Source of the DNA: Candidatus Gastranaerophilales bacterium HUM_1
GTDB lineage: Bacteria; Cyanobacteriota; Vampirovibrionia; Gastranaerophilales; Gastranaerophilaceae
Length of the DNA stretch: 64,000 nucleotides
Assembly (NCBI GenBank): GCA_002103105.1
Contig: DAAY01000007.1
Span: forward strand, 186,001 to 250,000
Direction: 5' to 3'
Positions 17,734 to 27,975 of the stretch are shown in pieces (positions within the stretch are counted from its first letter, which is position 1; each line of letters begins with the position of its first letter). The position numbers were made by a program, and so were the translations under genes. The notes below the pieces were generated by a model. That model saw only the letters and a program-made list of their open reading frames with translations, had not been told where the DNA came from and made no database searches.

Positions 17734-18312
17734 CTAGTATTTTTCACACAAAAGCTCAAAATAAGCCCTTGGATGATGGCAAGATGGACAAGTCAACGGT
17801 GCTTCCACTCCAAAATAAACATATCCACATTTTCGACATATCCACTCTTGCTTTCTATCTTTTTTAAACAAAGTTCCCTCTGTTAAATTTTCTAACAGCT
17901 CTCTATAACGTTTTGCGTGATGTTGTTCTGATACACGAACATGACGGAAAGTATCTGAAATATCCTCAAAACCTTCTTCTTTCGCAACTAATTCTCCATT
18001 ATAATACAGAACGCTAAATTCTTCTTCCTCTCCAGAAATTGCACTTTTCAAATTTTCTTCAGTTGTACCAAATTCAAAAGGATAAAACGCATCAACATGT
18101 GCGTTATTGTTATTTCCAATATGTTTATAAAAAAGTTTTGCATGCTCAAGTTCATTTTCTGCGGTAAGAAGAAAGATTTCTGAAATCTGCTCATAACCTT
18201 CTTCCTTCGCAATTTTTGAAAAATAGGTATATCGATTTCTCGCTTGAGATTCCCCTGCAAAAGAATTTATCAAAATTTGTTCAGTTTTTGTACCCTTCAA
18301 CTTGTTTGTCAT
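17734..18312 (-). CDS. rbr: rubrerythrin
   Basis: Rubrerythrin reduces hydrogen peroxide in anaerobes. The 192-aa protein has a ferritin-like four-helix domain (about 1-145) with the di-iron ligand motifs ENELEHAKLF and SEQHHAKRY. A C-terminal rubredoxin-type domain follows, with WICRKCGYVYFG and CPSCHHP holding four iron-binding cysteines. The ATG has a GAGGAG site upstream. It is a single gene, and it supports an anaerobic, oxygen-exposed lifestyle. Confidence 0.95.
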   Translation of the reverse strand: MTNKLKGTKTEQILINSFAGESQARNRYTYFSKIAKEEGYEQISEIFLLTAENELEHAKLFYKHIGNNNNAHVDAFYPFEFGTTEENLKSAISGEEEEFSVLYYNGELVAKEEGFEDISDTFRHVRVSEQHHAKRYRELLENLTEGTLFKKDRKQEWICRKCGYVYFGVEAPLTCPSCHHPRAYFELLCEKY

Positions 18313-18487
18313 AATTAAAAACTCCTCTTTTGTACAAATACAAAATAAATAAGTTTAAAAATACTCACAATAGACAATATAGCTAGCCTAATAGAAGAAC
18401 GATACGAAGGAATATTCAATACTTTTCGGGGATTATTAAAACAACCCAAACGCAAATAATAAAGCTATTATGATAGTTAGGAAATTT

Positions 18488-18652
18488 ATGACAGATTTAT
18501 TAGAATATACTAAAAAACTCGCAGAAAAAATTGCATACTACGATGCCATGGTCGATTTTACTGACGAAAGCCATTGGTACAATCCGTTTTACAACAAAAC
18601 AGAAGTAACTGTAATCTGGATAGACGACATCAATTCACAAAAAAGATACTAA
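18488..18652 (+). CDS. small hypothetical protein, 54 aa
   Basis: The start chosen is the ATG at 18488, just after TTAGGAAA, rather than an upstream ATT-type start. It encodes a helix ([19 protein letters not shown]) followed by an aromatic-rich segment and a strand (TEVTVIWID). The frame overlaps the end of the convergent ABC gene by 4 bp. It matches no known family. Confidence 0.45.
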   Translation: MTDLLEYTKKLAEKIAYYDAMVDFTDESHWYNPFYNKTEVTVIWIDDINSQKRY

Positions 18653-19647
18653 TAAATTCTTTCACCAGTTTTGGCATCAAATTTGTACAAATCAGAACTG
18701 CACATAGACAAATCTAAAGTTTTGCCAATTTGAACATCTGAATCCAATCTAGCGGAACACTTTTTGTCGCCAATATTAAAATATGCAATTTTTTCACTTC
18801 CAAGCATTTCAGAAATTTCAACATCAACGGTCAACTTTATGTCGCCATCTGCTTTTGTAACTTTTTCTGGTCTAATACCATATAAAATATTTTCGTCCAA
18901 ACCTAAATCTTTCCCATTGATAAAATTCATTTGAGGAGAACCAACAAACCCAGCAACAAATGTATTTTTTGGATTATTGTAAATTTCATCTGGAGAATCA
19001 ACTTGCTGAATATCACCGTTATTCAAAACAACAATCCTATCACCCATAGTTAAAGCTTCAGTCTGATCGTGTGTTACATATATAAAAGTTGTTTGAAGTT
19101 TTTCGTGGAGCTTTTTAATCTCTGAACGCATTTGAACACGCAATTTGGCATCCAAATTAGACAACGGTTCATCCATCAAGAAAACTTTTGGATTTCTTAC
19201 AATTGCACGACCCAATGCAACCCTCTGTCTTTGCCCCCCAGACAATTGTTTTGGTTTTCTATCCAAATATTCTCCAAGATTTAAAATTTCAGCAGCTTCT
19301 TGAACCTTTTTCTCAATAGTTGCCTTATCAACTTTTCTCATCTTTAAACCAAAGGCAATGTTCTCTCTAACAGTCATATGAGGATAAAGAGCATAACTCT
19401 GAAAAACAAATGCAATATCTCTATCTTTTGGAGGAACATTATTTACTTTTCTGTCACCAATATAGATTTCGCCAGCTGTAATATCTTCTAACCCTGCAAT
19501 CATACGCAAAAGTGTAGATTTTCCACAACCAGAAGAACCAACAAGAACTACAAACTCTTTATCTTTAATTTCCAGATTAACATTGTTGATTACAGTTTTG
19601 CTATTGTCATAAGTTTTTCTAACATTTTTTAGAATTACATTACTCAT
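18649..19647 (-). CDS. ABC transporter ATP-binding protein, MsmK/UgpC/MalK type
   Basis: This ATPase would power an importer for sugars, oligosaccharides or glycerol-3-phosphate. The 332 residues hold Walker [10 protein letters not shown] (37-45), the Q-loop in [10 protein letters not shown], signature LSGGQ (135-139), Walker B VFLMDEP (155-161), D-loop SNLD and H193. A shortened TOBE region (about 250-332) makes it slightly shorter than the usual 360-370 residues. No permease or binding-protein gene is adjacent, which is common for a shared ATPase. One base separates it from the degenerate kinase gene upstream, so they are co-transcribed. Confidence 0.9.
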   Translation of the reverse strand: MSNVILKNVRKTYDNSKTVINNVNLEIKDKEFVVLVGSSGCGKSTLLRMIAGLEDITAGEIYIGDRKVNNVPPKDRDIAFVFQSYALYPHMTVRENIAFGLKMRKVDKATIEKKVQEAAEILNLGEYLDRKPKQLSGGQRQRVALGRAIVRNPKVFLMDEPLSNLDAKLRVQMRSEIKKLHEKLQTTFIYVTHDQTEALTMGDRIVVLNNGDIQQVDSPDEIYNNPKNTFVAGFVGSPQMNFINGKDLGLDENILYGIRPEKVTKADGDIKLTVDVEISEMLGSEKIAYFNIGDKKCSARLDSDVQIGKTLDLSMCSSDLYKFDAKTGERIY

Positions 19648-19648
19648 C

Positions 19649-20773
19649 TTAATCCTTTTCAGCAGGGAAAATTATATCATATCTAGTGCCTTTATTGGCT
19701 TCTGATTGGATATTGATAAACCCATTAGCTCTCTTTGTCAAAATACTTGCACTACCTAAATTCAAAGAACGTACAAAATTCTTCTTACCTTTTTCTAATT
19801 GTGCATATGGATCACACAAAAATTTCATTTCGTCTTCGGCAAATCCAACACCTGTATCTTTCAATGTAATTTGAACATGTGATTTTGAAATATTTTCAGC
19901 CGACAAACCAAAAGTTGAAGCTGTAACTTCATCTGGCCTAGAAATATTTACTAAAATAAAACCCGTTTCTGTCATTGAAACAGAAGTTTCTAAAATATTA
20001 CGAACAATTTTTTCAACCGCTTTTAAATCAGAATAAACAGTTCTTTTTTCCAAACCGTCAGCCTCAATTTCAAATGAGATTTTTTTATTTTGAATTTCTT
20101 TTTCAAACTCAGATGCAATTCCTTTTATAATTTGAACAACATCGAAATTTTGATACATTGACTTATATAATGAAGATTCAGATTCAGTAAATTCTAACAA
20201 CTTATCCATAAAATGATATAAATCATTCGAATTTGAATTAATTATCTTGATATATTTTGCTTGCTTTTCAGTCAAATTCCCGCCAATACCATCAAGCAAA
20301 CCTTGTGAAAAACCTGTAATAGAAGAGATTGGAGATTTTATATCCCCTTCAAGTTTAACAAGCATTGCATTTTTTTCACCATTAAAACGTGCAATTTTTT
20401 CTTCTGTAACTATTTCATCTGTAAGTTTTGTCAAATCACGAACTGACAAACAATAACCGTGACCTCGTTTTACTGCATTCAACTCAATATGAAATTCTCG
20501 TCCTGGAATTGTTGCAACCGCTGCCACAGGTTTTTGATTTCTTATAGATAAATTAATTATATCCATACCATCTTTGATATAATCGTTCAATTTTTGAGGG
20601 TTCAATTCATCTATAATAATGCCAAAACATTCCTTCGCTTTTGAATTAACTCTCTCAATAATCCCATCATAATTAACAAAAATGACAGAATCTGGTAATT
20701 CATTAATTGTTCTAAATGCTGTTAAAGACCACCATAACTCTTTTGCTAATTTTTCTAAGTTCATAATTTGCAT
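19649..20773 (-). CDS. degenerate histidine kinase-like protein with PAS domain
   Basis: The 374 residues comprise a PAS domain (about 20-115), a dimerisation region and a HATPase-like domain (about 230-374). The phospho-acceptor position reads EGDIKSPIS (142-150) where kinases have SHDxKSPL, so the histidine is replaced by Gly143. The N-box reads [10 protein letters not shown], lacking the second asparagine, and the glycine-rich G2 box is replaced by LNLGSAS. DTGVGF of the G1 box remains. The protein probably does not autophosphorylate and may act as a sensor or binding partner. There are no membrane segments. It is co-transcribed with the ABC ATPase. Confidence 0.8.
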   Translation of the reverse strand: MQIMNLEKLAKELWWSLTAFRTINELPDSVIFVNYDGIIERVNSKAKECFGIIIDELNPQKLNDYIKDGMDIINLSIRNQKPVAAVATIPGREFHIELNAVKRGHGYCLSVRDLTKLTDEIVTEEKIARFNGEKNAMLVKLEGDIKSPISSITGFSQGLLDGIGGNLTEKQAKYIKIINSNSNDLYHFMDKLLEFTESESSLYKSMYQNFDVVQIIKGIASEFEKEIQNKKISFEIEADGLEKRTVYSDLKAVEKIVRNILETSVSMTETGFILVNISRPDEVTASTFGLSAENISKSHVQITLKDTGVGFAEDEMKFLCDPYAQLEKGKKNFVRSLNLGSASILTKRANGFINIQSEANKGTRYDIIFPAEKD

Positions 20774-20943
20774 TACATCCTTTTATAGTATATAATACAT
20801 CATAACATGAAAAATTTTTGAAAATTACATGTAAATTTTTGTAATTTTTGTTTATTAAAGTAGCAAAAAAATTTATTTAGGCGTTTTCTAAACAAAAACA
20901 TGATCTTAGAAAAAGAAAAATTTTCTGAAAGTAAGGTGATACT

Positions 20944-21273
20944 ATGAGAGAAATCGACAACAAACTAAACAGCGTGAATTTCAAAGGCATTCAAAAGCCA
21001 TCTGTTGAAGAAGTTACAACCCCAGAAGTTGCTCCAGCTTCTAATGCTGAGACTAAAGAAATCAAAGACCTTGCAAACATGCCAGCTGCTGCTCTTGGAA
21101 AATCCCAAATAGCATCAGACTCTATTGAAAATGACATGAAATTCTTGGAAAAGAATCCAAAATTAGCACAAGAAATCAACAAAGCTATCGACAAATACGC
21201 TGAAACTCACGGCGAAGAAGATACTTTGAAAATGATTGAAAAAATGCACCAAGAATTTGTTGCAAAAAAATAA
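20944..21273 (+). CDS. hypothetical protein, 109 aa
   Basis: An AAGGTGAT site precedes the ATG. The N-terminus has SVNFKGIQ (10-17), resembling the V-x-F-x-G motif of other lineage-specific proteins here. A disordered Thr/Pro/Ala-rich stretch and a charged helical half (60-109) follow. No domain is recognised. It is convergent with aroQ, 12 bp away. Confidence 0.65.
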   Translation: MREIDNKLNSVNFKGIQKPSVEEVTTPEVAPASNAETKEIKDLANMPAAALGKSQIASDSIENDMKFLEKNPKLAQEINKAIDKYAETHGEEDTLKMIEKMHQEFVAKK

Positions 21274-21285
21274 AACTGAACTACT

Positions 21286-21741
21286 TTAGTCATTTGCGCT
21301 GGTTAAGAAATTAACCAGCCCTTGTAGTCCAAGTTTATAACTATCAATTTTGAACCCCGTTATCTGCCCCACACAAACATCTGCAAACATTGACTTGTGG
21401 CGGAATTCTTCACGTTTATAAATATTTGAAATATGAACTTCAACAGTCGGAATTTTAACAGAAGTCAAAGCATCACGAATCGCAATACTCGTGTGAGTGT
21501 ATGCCCCTGCGTTCAGTACTATACCATCATAATTACCTAGTGCATACTGAATTTTTTCGACAATTTCACCCTCGAAATTGCTCTGAAAAATTTCCAAATT
21601 TACACCTAGCTCAAAAGAGTATTCATGCAACTCCATTTCTAAGTCTTTATACGATTTAGAACCATATGCTTCTGGCTCTCTAACCCCTAGCATATTGATA
21701 TTCGGACCATTAATTATTAATATATTCAAATTCTTTTCCAT
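21286..21741 (-). CDS. aroQ: type II 3-dehydroquinate dehydratase
   Basis: AroQ converts 3-dehydroquinate to 3-dehydroshikimate in aromatic amino acid synthesis. The start chosen is the ATG at 21741, giving 151 residues, the normal length. It has the family N-terminus ILIINGPNINMLGVREPEAY, with the catalytic tyrosine in the flexible loop. NAGAYTHTSIAIRDAL contains a conserved histidine, and VEVHISN the catalytic one. There is no ribosome site; instead a strong promoter ends 6 nt before the ATG, so the mRNA should be leaderless. The gene is monocistronic. Confidence 0.96.
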   Translation of the reverse strand: MEKNLNILIINGPNINMLGVREPEAYGSKSYKDLEMELHEYSFELGVNLEIFQSNFEGEIVEKIQYALGNYDGIVLNAGAYTHTSIAIRDALTSVKIPTVEVHISNIYKREEFRHKSMFADVCVGQITGFKIDSYKLGLQGLVNFLTSAND

Positions 21742-21747
21742 ATAACT

Positions 21748-21776
21748 ATTATACCACAAAATCTTTCTTTTGTAAA
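21748..21776 (-). promoter_or_regulatory. aroQ promoter, leaderless geometry
   Basis: On the minus strand TTTACA (21771-21776) is followed by a 17-nt spacer and perfect TATAAT (21748-21753). Six bases (AGTTAT) separate it from the ATG, so the expected +1 base is the A of the start codon. Confidence 0.75.
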
Positions 21777-21820
21777 TTTTTGTTAAAATTTTGACTTATA
21801 TGATAACCAAATTTTCATGC

Positions 21821-21905
21821 TTGACATATCATGCATGTACAAACTATCCCAAAATCTCCTCCCAAGATTATTGTTCAAGTCGCAATAAGTTGTGACTTTT
21901 TTTTT
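21821..21905 (+). ncRNA. candidate small RNA with terminator
   Basis: TTGACA at 21821-21826 and a weak TATCCC box 18 nt later could start a transcript near 21857. The transcript would open with CTCCTCCC, complementary to Shine-Dalgarno sequences. It would end at a hairpin AAGTCGCAA-TAAG-TTGTGACTT (21877-21898) followed by a T9 run. No protein gene on this strand would use that terminator. The terminator is convincing; the RNA is inference. Confidence 0.35.
21877..21905 (+). terminator. rho-independent terminator
   Basis: A 9-bp stem with one G-U pair, a 4-nt loop and a run of nine T on the plus strand. The nearest upstream plus-strand gene ends 600 bp away, beyond aroQ. Confidence 0.65.
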
Positions 21906-21926
21906 GACTAATTTTCAAAATCTTGG

Positions 21927-22172
21927 CTATGACATTTTAGAAGAAACTTCTGCAAGGATTCTCGCCACATCCGCACCGCCAATCGACACTTCCAAAATCA
22001 AAGGTGCATAAATCAAAGCAGTTTCACGGTAAGACATTGTATCAACATCAATGATATTGAATTCAACAAAATCTTCACCAACATACATTAGTTTACCGTA
22101 TTCACCACCTGTTGCCCATCTTAGGAACAAATATTGATTTTCGTATTCTTTAAGCTTCTCTTGTAATTTCAT
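21927..22172 (-). CDS. hypothetical protein, 81 aa, possibly Sm-like barrel
   Basis: An AGGTG site precedes the ATG. After an N-terminal helix, the sequence alternates strands: YLFLRWATGGEYGKLMYVG, then DFVEFNIIDVDTMSYRET and APLILEVSIGG, ending in a helix. The alternation and the G-x-L-x-x-V-x-x-D-F-V-E pattern recall small Sm-like or SH3-like barrels. No specific family can be named. It lies downstream of the 213-aa unknown gene and may share its mRNA. Confidence 0.6.
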   Translation of the reverse strand: MKLQEKLKEYENQYLFLRWATGGEYGKLMYVGEDFVEFNIIDVDTMSYRETALIYAPLILEVSIGGADVARILAEVSSKMS

Positions 22173-22234
22173 TAATACACCTAATACCCTTACAAATAAA
22201 ATAATAATAATTTTTAACTATATGTCAAAAAATC

Positions 22235-22876
22235 TTAAACAATAAAACTCTTCAATGAACCGTCTTGGTGATACAAGCCACCACCACAAACAGTTTCAAC
22301 AACCTTTAAGACTACTTCTCGTGGGGCATCAATCTGGTTTAGAGCAAATTCTTGACCCGTATGTTTAATTTTGAATACACATTTTCTGCTAGAATCTGCT
22401 GGAACATATAATGATGCAATTTCGTTTTCCAAAAGCTTGACAATTTCTTCATCTCTATCTTTTGCATCTTTAATAATTTCATTATAATTACCCCTAATCG
22501 CCATTATACGATTGGAAAACACATGCCTTCCATCATCTCTGAACAATGCTTGAGGCTTGTAATTACAACGAGTAGTAAAACTTATACTATGCCAAAGGAT
22601 ATTAATCATCGCAACAGATTTTAAAGCATCAGTATCAACATAGATATTTTGAGTAGTAACACCACGAGAAGAGAAAGATTGTTTTAAATTGTTAGAAACC
22701 AATTCCAAACAATCAACCATACGAGCAAAAATCTCGTTGGTATTAACAGTTGCGTGCTGATAATCCAAAAATTGCTTGTACATATGAGAAGAAACAAGCT
22801 CTACACGTTCTTGAATAACAATGTCCTTTTTAGTTGCTGTTTCTGAATTGTCAAAACTTTCAAAATTATTTAGCAA
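22235..22876 (-). CDS. hypothetical protein, 213 aa
   Basis: The start is a TTG with AAAGGAT seven bases upstream; there is no ATG near it. The protein is soluble and mixed alpha/beta, with a helical N-terminal half (about 20-75), VSNNLKQSF, a central YVDTDALKSVAMINILW segment and a C-terminal half rich in charged residues. No known family was recognised. It precedes the 81-aa gene by 62 bp on the same strand. Confidence 0.65.
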   Translation of the reverse strand: MLNNFESFDNSETATKKDIVIQERVELVSSHMYKQFLDYQHATVNTNEIFARMVDCLELVSNNLKQSFSSRGVTTQNIYVDTDALKSVAMINILWHSISFTTRCNYKPQALFRDDGRHVFSNRIMAIRGNYNEIIKDAKDRDEEIVKLLENEIASLYVPADSSRKCVFKIKHTGQEFALNQIDAPREVVLKVVETVCGGGLYHQDGSLKSFIV

Positions 22877-23048
22877 TTTCTGTATCCTTTTTATACCATA
22901 TTTTTAGAATAAACATGCACTCTTGTAAAGATTATATATTTTTTCTTAAAAAAAAGAAATACTTATTCGGTCTTATTTACAAATGTTATTATTTGAACGA
23001 ATTGTATAAATTCGCCTAAAAACAAGCTCTACGTCGCAAACCTTCTAT

Positions 23049-23918
23049 CTATTGGAAATTATTCGTAATTGTATAAATATATTCCAAAGTTTTTGCAAAA
23101 TAATTCAAATCAGAATTACCATTCAAAACCAAGTCTGCTTCTGAGCGGAATGGCTTAACATATTTTTCACCAGCATCTGTAATATAATGCCAATGTTTCA
23201 AAGCATTATCTTCACTTTGATTTCTTTCTTCTGTTGCACGGCTCATAAAACGACTTTTTCTTAGTTCGTTTTCTGTTTCAACATAAATTTTTATATCAAA
23301 AGCATCCTTAACTTGTTCATACATTGTCGCAATACCTTCAACAACAATTATCTTTTGAGAACATACATCTATTGCTTTCGGCATTGAAACACCTGTACCA
23401 TTCGGAAGGTACATTGGAGCTTTTATATCTAAACCATTAGCCAAATCTTCTAAATCAGATTTCAAAATATCAAGCTGAAAACTAGTTGGAGCATCTACAT
23501 CGTAACCATTATCTCTTAAATTATCAAAAGAACCATATTTATTAATAAGAGCAGAAATATCATTAAAATAATTATCTGTACTTAATACCGTTACAGGCAT
23601 ATGAAATCTTTCGATTACATTTTTGATTTCTCTACAAATTGTTGATTTGCCTGATGCAGATTCACCCGTGATACCAATTAACAAATGCTTTGTTGGTTTA
23701 TTTATCAATCTTCTGCAAAATTTATTGATAAAATCCGCATTAATTAAATTAATAATAGGGACTTCTTGTTTTTTGTCATACAAATAGATTTGTCTAAATT
23801 TAGTTTGCAAGTAAAACGCTAATAATTCTCGTCCAGATTTAGAATTAAAGTCTGGCTTTAAAATCTTATCTGTCGATTTCAATTCTTTTTCTATTAATAG
23901 TTGCATATTCATTTCCAT
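23049..23918 (-). CDS. uridine kinase-like P-loop kinase
   Basis: This 289-aa protein carries the P-loop GITGESASGKST near residue 105, followed by TVLSTDNYFND and DVDAPTSFQLDIL, the phosphoribulokinase/uridine kinase layout. IIVVEGIATMYE is the Walker B region and RFMSRATEERN the lid. The first 95 residues are an extension not found in the usual ~210-aa Udk. It could phosphorylate uridine or another small hydroxyl substrate; the extension may alter specificity. It is a single gene divergent from atpD. Confidence 0.75.
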   Translation of the reverse strand: MEMNMQLLIEKELKSTDKILKPDFNSKSGRELLAFYLQTKFRQIYLYDKKQEVPIINLINADFINKFCRRLINKPTKHLLIGITGESASGKSTICREIKNVIERFHMPVTVLSTDNYFNDISALINKYGSFDNLRDNGYDVDAPTSFQLDILKSDLEDLANGLDIKAPMYLPNGTGVSMPKAIDVCSQKIIVVEGIATMYEQVKDAFDIKIYVETENELRKSRFMSRATEERNQSEDNALKHWHYITDAGEKYVKPFRSEADLVLNGNSDLNYFAKTLEYIYTITNNFQ

Positions 23919-24122
23919 AATTTTGGGATATGCATGTCATAATACATGAGAAAAACTTTTTTTGCTAGTGTTTAAAAAAAAATTATAACAGAATGTTCAC
24001 AATCATTAATTAAAATACCCCAAAAACGGTATCACCCGATTATTTTAAACGGATAACAAAATCTATTAAGTAACGTTAAAAAATTAAACAGGCATAATAT
24101 TATATAAAATTTTTTCTTGTTG

Positions 24123-24128
24123 TATAAT
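24123..24128 (+). promoter_or_regulatory. -10 box of the atpD promoter
   Basis: A consensus TATAAT preceded by TTGTTG lies 37 nt before the atpD ATG. No good -35 box is visible at the usual spacing. Confidence 0.45.
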
Positions 24129-24138
24129 GTTTGAGTAA

Positions 24139-25578
<1,440 letters not shown>

Positions 25579-25581
25579 TTT

Positions 25582-25977
25582 ATGAAATTAAAAATTATTA
25601 CACAAGAACGAGTTGTTTTTGACGAAGAAGTCGATGAAATCTATTCTGTTGGAACAGATGGCGAATTCGGTATCTTGAAAGGGCATATCCCAATGATGAC
25701 AGCCCTTGCTATTGGCGTTACCAGAGCAAAACAAGGAGATAACTTCAAAATGTTCACAACAATGGGTGGGATTTTACAATTCAAAGAAGAAGAATGTCTA
25801 ATCCTCACTACATTGGCAGAAGCAGGAGAAGAAATTAACGAAGCAAGAGCAAGAGATGCCCTCGAAAGAGCTAGAAGAAGACTTAGAGAAGCTAATGCAA
25901 GACTTGATGCTAAAAGAGCAGAAGCGGCAATTGCAAGAGCAGAAGCGAGATTGAAAGCTAAATTATCTCAGCAATAA
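25582..25977 (+). CDS. atpC: F1Fo ATP synthase subunit epsilon
   Basis: This is the central-stalk subunit, which inhibits hydrolysis and couples rotation. The 131 residues comprise an N-terminal beta sandwich (MKLKIITQERVVFDEEVDEI, GEFGILKGHIPMMTALAIG) and a C-terminal two-helix domain rich in Arg/Ala (ALERARRRLREANARL). It begins 3 bp after atpD stops and shares its promoter. Confidence 0.97.
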   Translation: MKLKIITQERVVFDEEVDEIYSVGTDGEFGILKGHIPMMTALAIGVTRAKQGDNFKMFTTMGGILQFKEEECLILTTLAEAGEEINEARARDALERARRRLREANARLDAKRAEAAIARAEARLKAKLSQQ

Positions 25978-25994
25978 AACATCAAAGGAATAAA

Positions 25995-26384
25995 ATGATG
26001 AAGAAAAGAGAAATTTTGTGTACGACAGTTGCAAGCGTGATAGTGCTTGGGTTGTTATCATTAACTCCAATGAGTTCAATAAACTGTTCTGGAAATACAT
26101 GTTCTATAAAACAAAGACTTGGGATTTTCGGAATAAAAAAATCTCAAAAAAGTTTTAATAGAAACGATATTGTAAAATATCATCTCCAAGACTTCCGTCA
26201 CACAGATATAGCTCGTTATATTCACAGCAGTCATACTGATTATGTTCCAGTTCTTGAAATGAAAGATGGTTCAGCAATAATTTTACCATTTAGCTTTTGC
26301 AGAGAACCATATAAAGCAGAAGAACTTGTAAGCAAAGTTAAAAGCGACAAAGATTTTTCTAAAAAAACAATGTTTGGTTTTTAA
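25995..26384 (+). CDS. hypothetical exported or membrane-anchored protein
   Basis: This is a 129-aa protein with a clear signal or anchor (residues 6-26, ILCTTVASVIVLGLLSL), followed by a Ser/Cys-rich stretch (INCSGNTCSIKQR) and a small soluble domain. The domain contains VPVLEMKDGSAIILPFSF, resembling a strand-rich PH-like or DUF fragment. It starts 17 bp after atpC with AAAGGAA and is probably on the same mRNA, though no functional link to ATP synthase is evident. Confidence 0.65.
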   Translation: MMKKREILCTTVASVIVLGLLSLTPMSSINCSGNTCSIKQRLGIFGIKKSQKSFNRNDIVKYHLQDFRHTDIARYIHSSHTDYVPVLEMKDGSAIILPFSFCREPYKAEELVSKVKSDKDFSKKTMFGF

Positions 26385-26399
26385 CAAAATAAAAAATTC

Positions 26400-26432
26400 A
26401 AAAGGCCACTGAAAAATTTCAGAGGCCTTTTT
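26400..26432 (+). terminator. terminator of the atpD operon
   Basis: AAAAGGCC pairs with GGCCTTTT, with an inner CTGAAA/TTTCAG stem and a T-run. It lies 16 bp after the 129-aa gene. Confidence 0.85.
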
Positions 26433-26486
26433 GTTTGGTTAAGTTGGGAATTTACAAAGAAATGGGGTTAGTTTAAAAATTTTTTA

Positions 26487-27242
26487 TTAAGCTACTGCAC
26501 TCATTTTTTGTTGAGAACTTTGAGCTAAAATTTGTGATTGTTTAGCTTGTTTTGCAGCAGCATCAGCGGCATTTGCTCTATTTGCTTCTGTACAGCTATC
26601 AACCAAATAGCCAATACCGAAACCAGCAATTGCTAATAGTGGACAAGTTTTGAATAATTGTTTCCATTCTTTTGAACCACTAATTAAATGACTTGCAATA
26701 GGAGCTAAGAAACCTAAAACTGCACCAGATTTTTTACCGAATGAAGCCTTTTTGTAAGGATTTCCACTCTTTGTATAATCAACATCATCACCTTGGGGTT
26801 CAGCTAAACAGCCATTCAACTCGCTACCAGTAAATTGAGGATTTTGAGTTGCTGTTGTTTGTTGTTGAGGATTTGCAACATCATACTGTGGTTGTTGTGC
26901 TACTTGTTGTTGAGTAACATCATATTGAGGCTGAGTAACTGGTTGTTGAGAAACTGTTTGAACTGGTTGTTGAGATTGAGGAACTTGTTGAGTCAAATCA
27001 GTTTGAGTATTTTGAGCTTGTGCTTGAGCTTGAGGTTGAACTTGAGCTTGTTGAGCTTGTCCAGTAATTACTGGAGTTTTCAAGAAATCTGGCATAAACA
27101 TATCATTATCATAAGCTGTACCAGTAGCTAACGGATTAGCATAATCGAAAACAGAACCATTACTTGCAGGCATTGTATTTGTTGCACTCAACGGATTATT
27201 GTAATTTGGCATTGGAGCCATAGAACCAACTTGTGAAACCAT
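26487..27242 (-). CDS. Gln-rich protein with C-terminal membrane segments
   Basis: The ATG at 27242 has GGGAAGG upstream and is preferred over the longer frame, giving 251 residues. Residues 1-60 are Pro/Asn/Met-rich. Residues 65-140 are a low-complexity Gln/Val/Pro tract with repeats such as QAQAQAQ, QPQYDV (twice) and QQQ. NPQFTGSELNG follows. Two hydrophobic segments (SGAVLGFLAPIASHLISG and LLAIAGFGIGYLVDS) precede an Ala/Gln-rich tail. No known family; it looks like a membrane-tethered disordered protein. A GTTAA-N6-TTAAC palindrome lies 93 bp upstream. Confidence 0.7.
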   Translation of the reverse strand: MVSQVGSMAPMPNYNNPLSATNTMPASNGSVFDYANPLATGTAYDNDMFMPDFLKTPVITGQAQQAQVQPQAQAQAQNTQTDLTQQVPQSQQPVQTVSQQPVTQPQYDVTQQQVAQQPQYDVANPQQQTTATQNPQFTGSELNGCLAEPQGDDVDYTKSGNPYKKASFGKKSGAVLGFLAPIASHLISGSKEWKQLFKTCPLLAIAGFGIGYLVDSCTEANRANAADAAAKQAKQSQILAQSSQQKMSAVA

Positions 27243-27334
27243 AATTTTAACCTTCCCTAATAAATAATTTAACTTTAACCTAACCATATATATAAAAAAT
27301 TTTGGATTCAGAAAATTGCGTATTTTTTTAATTT

Positions 27335-27350
27335 GTTAACAAACATTAAC
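27335..27350. promoter_or_regulatory. palindrome GTTAA-N6-TTAAC (candidate operator)
   Basis: GTTAACAAACATTAAC lies between the divergent Q-rich gene (start 27242) and chrA (start 27400), 14 bp before the chrA -35 box. The same arrangement occurs at 4104-4119. Confidence 0.3.
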
Positions 27351-27364
27351 ATAAATAATTAATT

Positions 27365-27393
27365 TTTACGTATAAAACATTTTATGAGATACT
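27365..27393 (+). promoter_or_regulatory. chrA promoter, leaderless geometry
   Basis: TTTACG, a 17-nt spacer and GATACT end 6 nt before the ATG. Both boxes match consensus at four positions. There is no ribosome site before the gene. Confidence 0.5.
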
Positions 27394-27399
27394 AAAGAT

Positions 27400-27975
27400 A
27401 TGGAAAAGTCTTTTTGGAGCATATTTAAAACATTTTTCAAAGTTGGAACACTACTCCTTGGCGGAGGTTATGTAATTTTACCACTTTTAACCAGCGAACT
27501 TGTTGAAAAAAAACACTGGATTACGTCAGATGAATTATGTGAGTTTTACGCCCTAGGAGCAAGCCTACCAGGAATTATCGCTGCAAATACCGCAATTTTT
27601 ACAGGAAGAAAATTACTAGGAAGGAAAGGCGCTATCGCCGCAACAATTGGGGTTGTTCTTCCATCATTTTTGGCAATTGTTTTGCTTGCTTCAATCTTGA
27701 GCGAAATCGTAGATAAACCGAGTGTTCAACACATATTTTGGGGTGTTGGAATCGGCGTTATTACACTATTATTTCTTGCCGTAAAAGAAATGTGGACAAA
27801 ATGTGTTGTGGATAAATTTTCAATATGCGTTTATAGTGTATGTTTAATTTTAGCCTTCACAAGAGTAATCCCATTATCTTTAATCGTAATTTTAGCTCTT
27901 GTTTCAGGGATTATTTTTCAAAGAATTGAGGACAAAAAAAACTTAAAAAATAATAAGGGGGATGAAAAATGCTAA
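27400..27975 (+). CDS. chrA: chromate transporter family protein, first half-size subunit
   Basis: This 191-aa membrane protein is a short-chain ChrA. It has the N-terminal signature FKTFFKVGTLLLGGGYVILP and LCEFYALGASLPGIIAANTA, followed by five or so membrane helices. Long-chain ChrA proteins contain two such domains; here they are separate genes that overlap by 7 bp and probably form a heterodimer. The substrate may be chromate or, in an anaerobe, another oxyanion. A leaderless-type promoter precedes it. Confidence 0.85.
   Translation: MEKSFWSIFKTFFKVGTLLLGGGYVILPLLTSELVEKKHWITSDELCEFYALGASLPGIIAANTAIFTGRKLLGRKGAIAATIGVVLPSFLAIVLLASILSEIVDKPSVQHIFWGVGIGVITLLFLAVKEMWTKCVVDKFSICVYSVCLILAFTRVIPLSLIVILALVSGIIFQRIEDKKNLKNNKGDEKC

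Noticed and set aside
22998..23014. Hairpin CGAATT/AATTCG as a terminator
   Set aside because: Short AT-rich stem with no T-run on either strand.
22834..23019. 61-codon frame between the 213-aa gene and the uridine kinase gene
   Set aside because: Low-complexity Phe/Lys/Tyr translation with no ribosome site, partly antisense to a better-supported gene.
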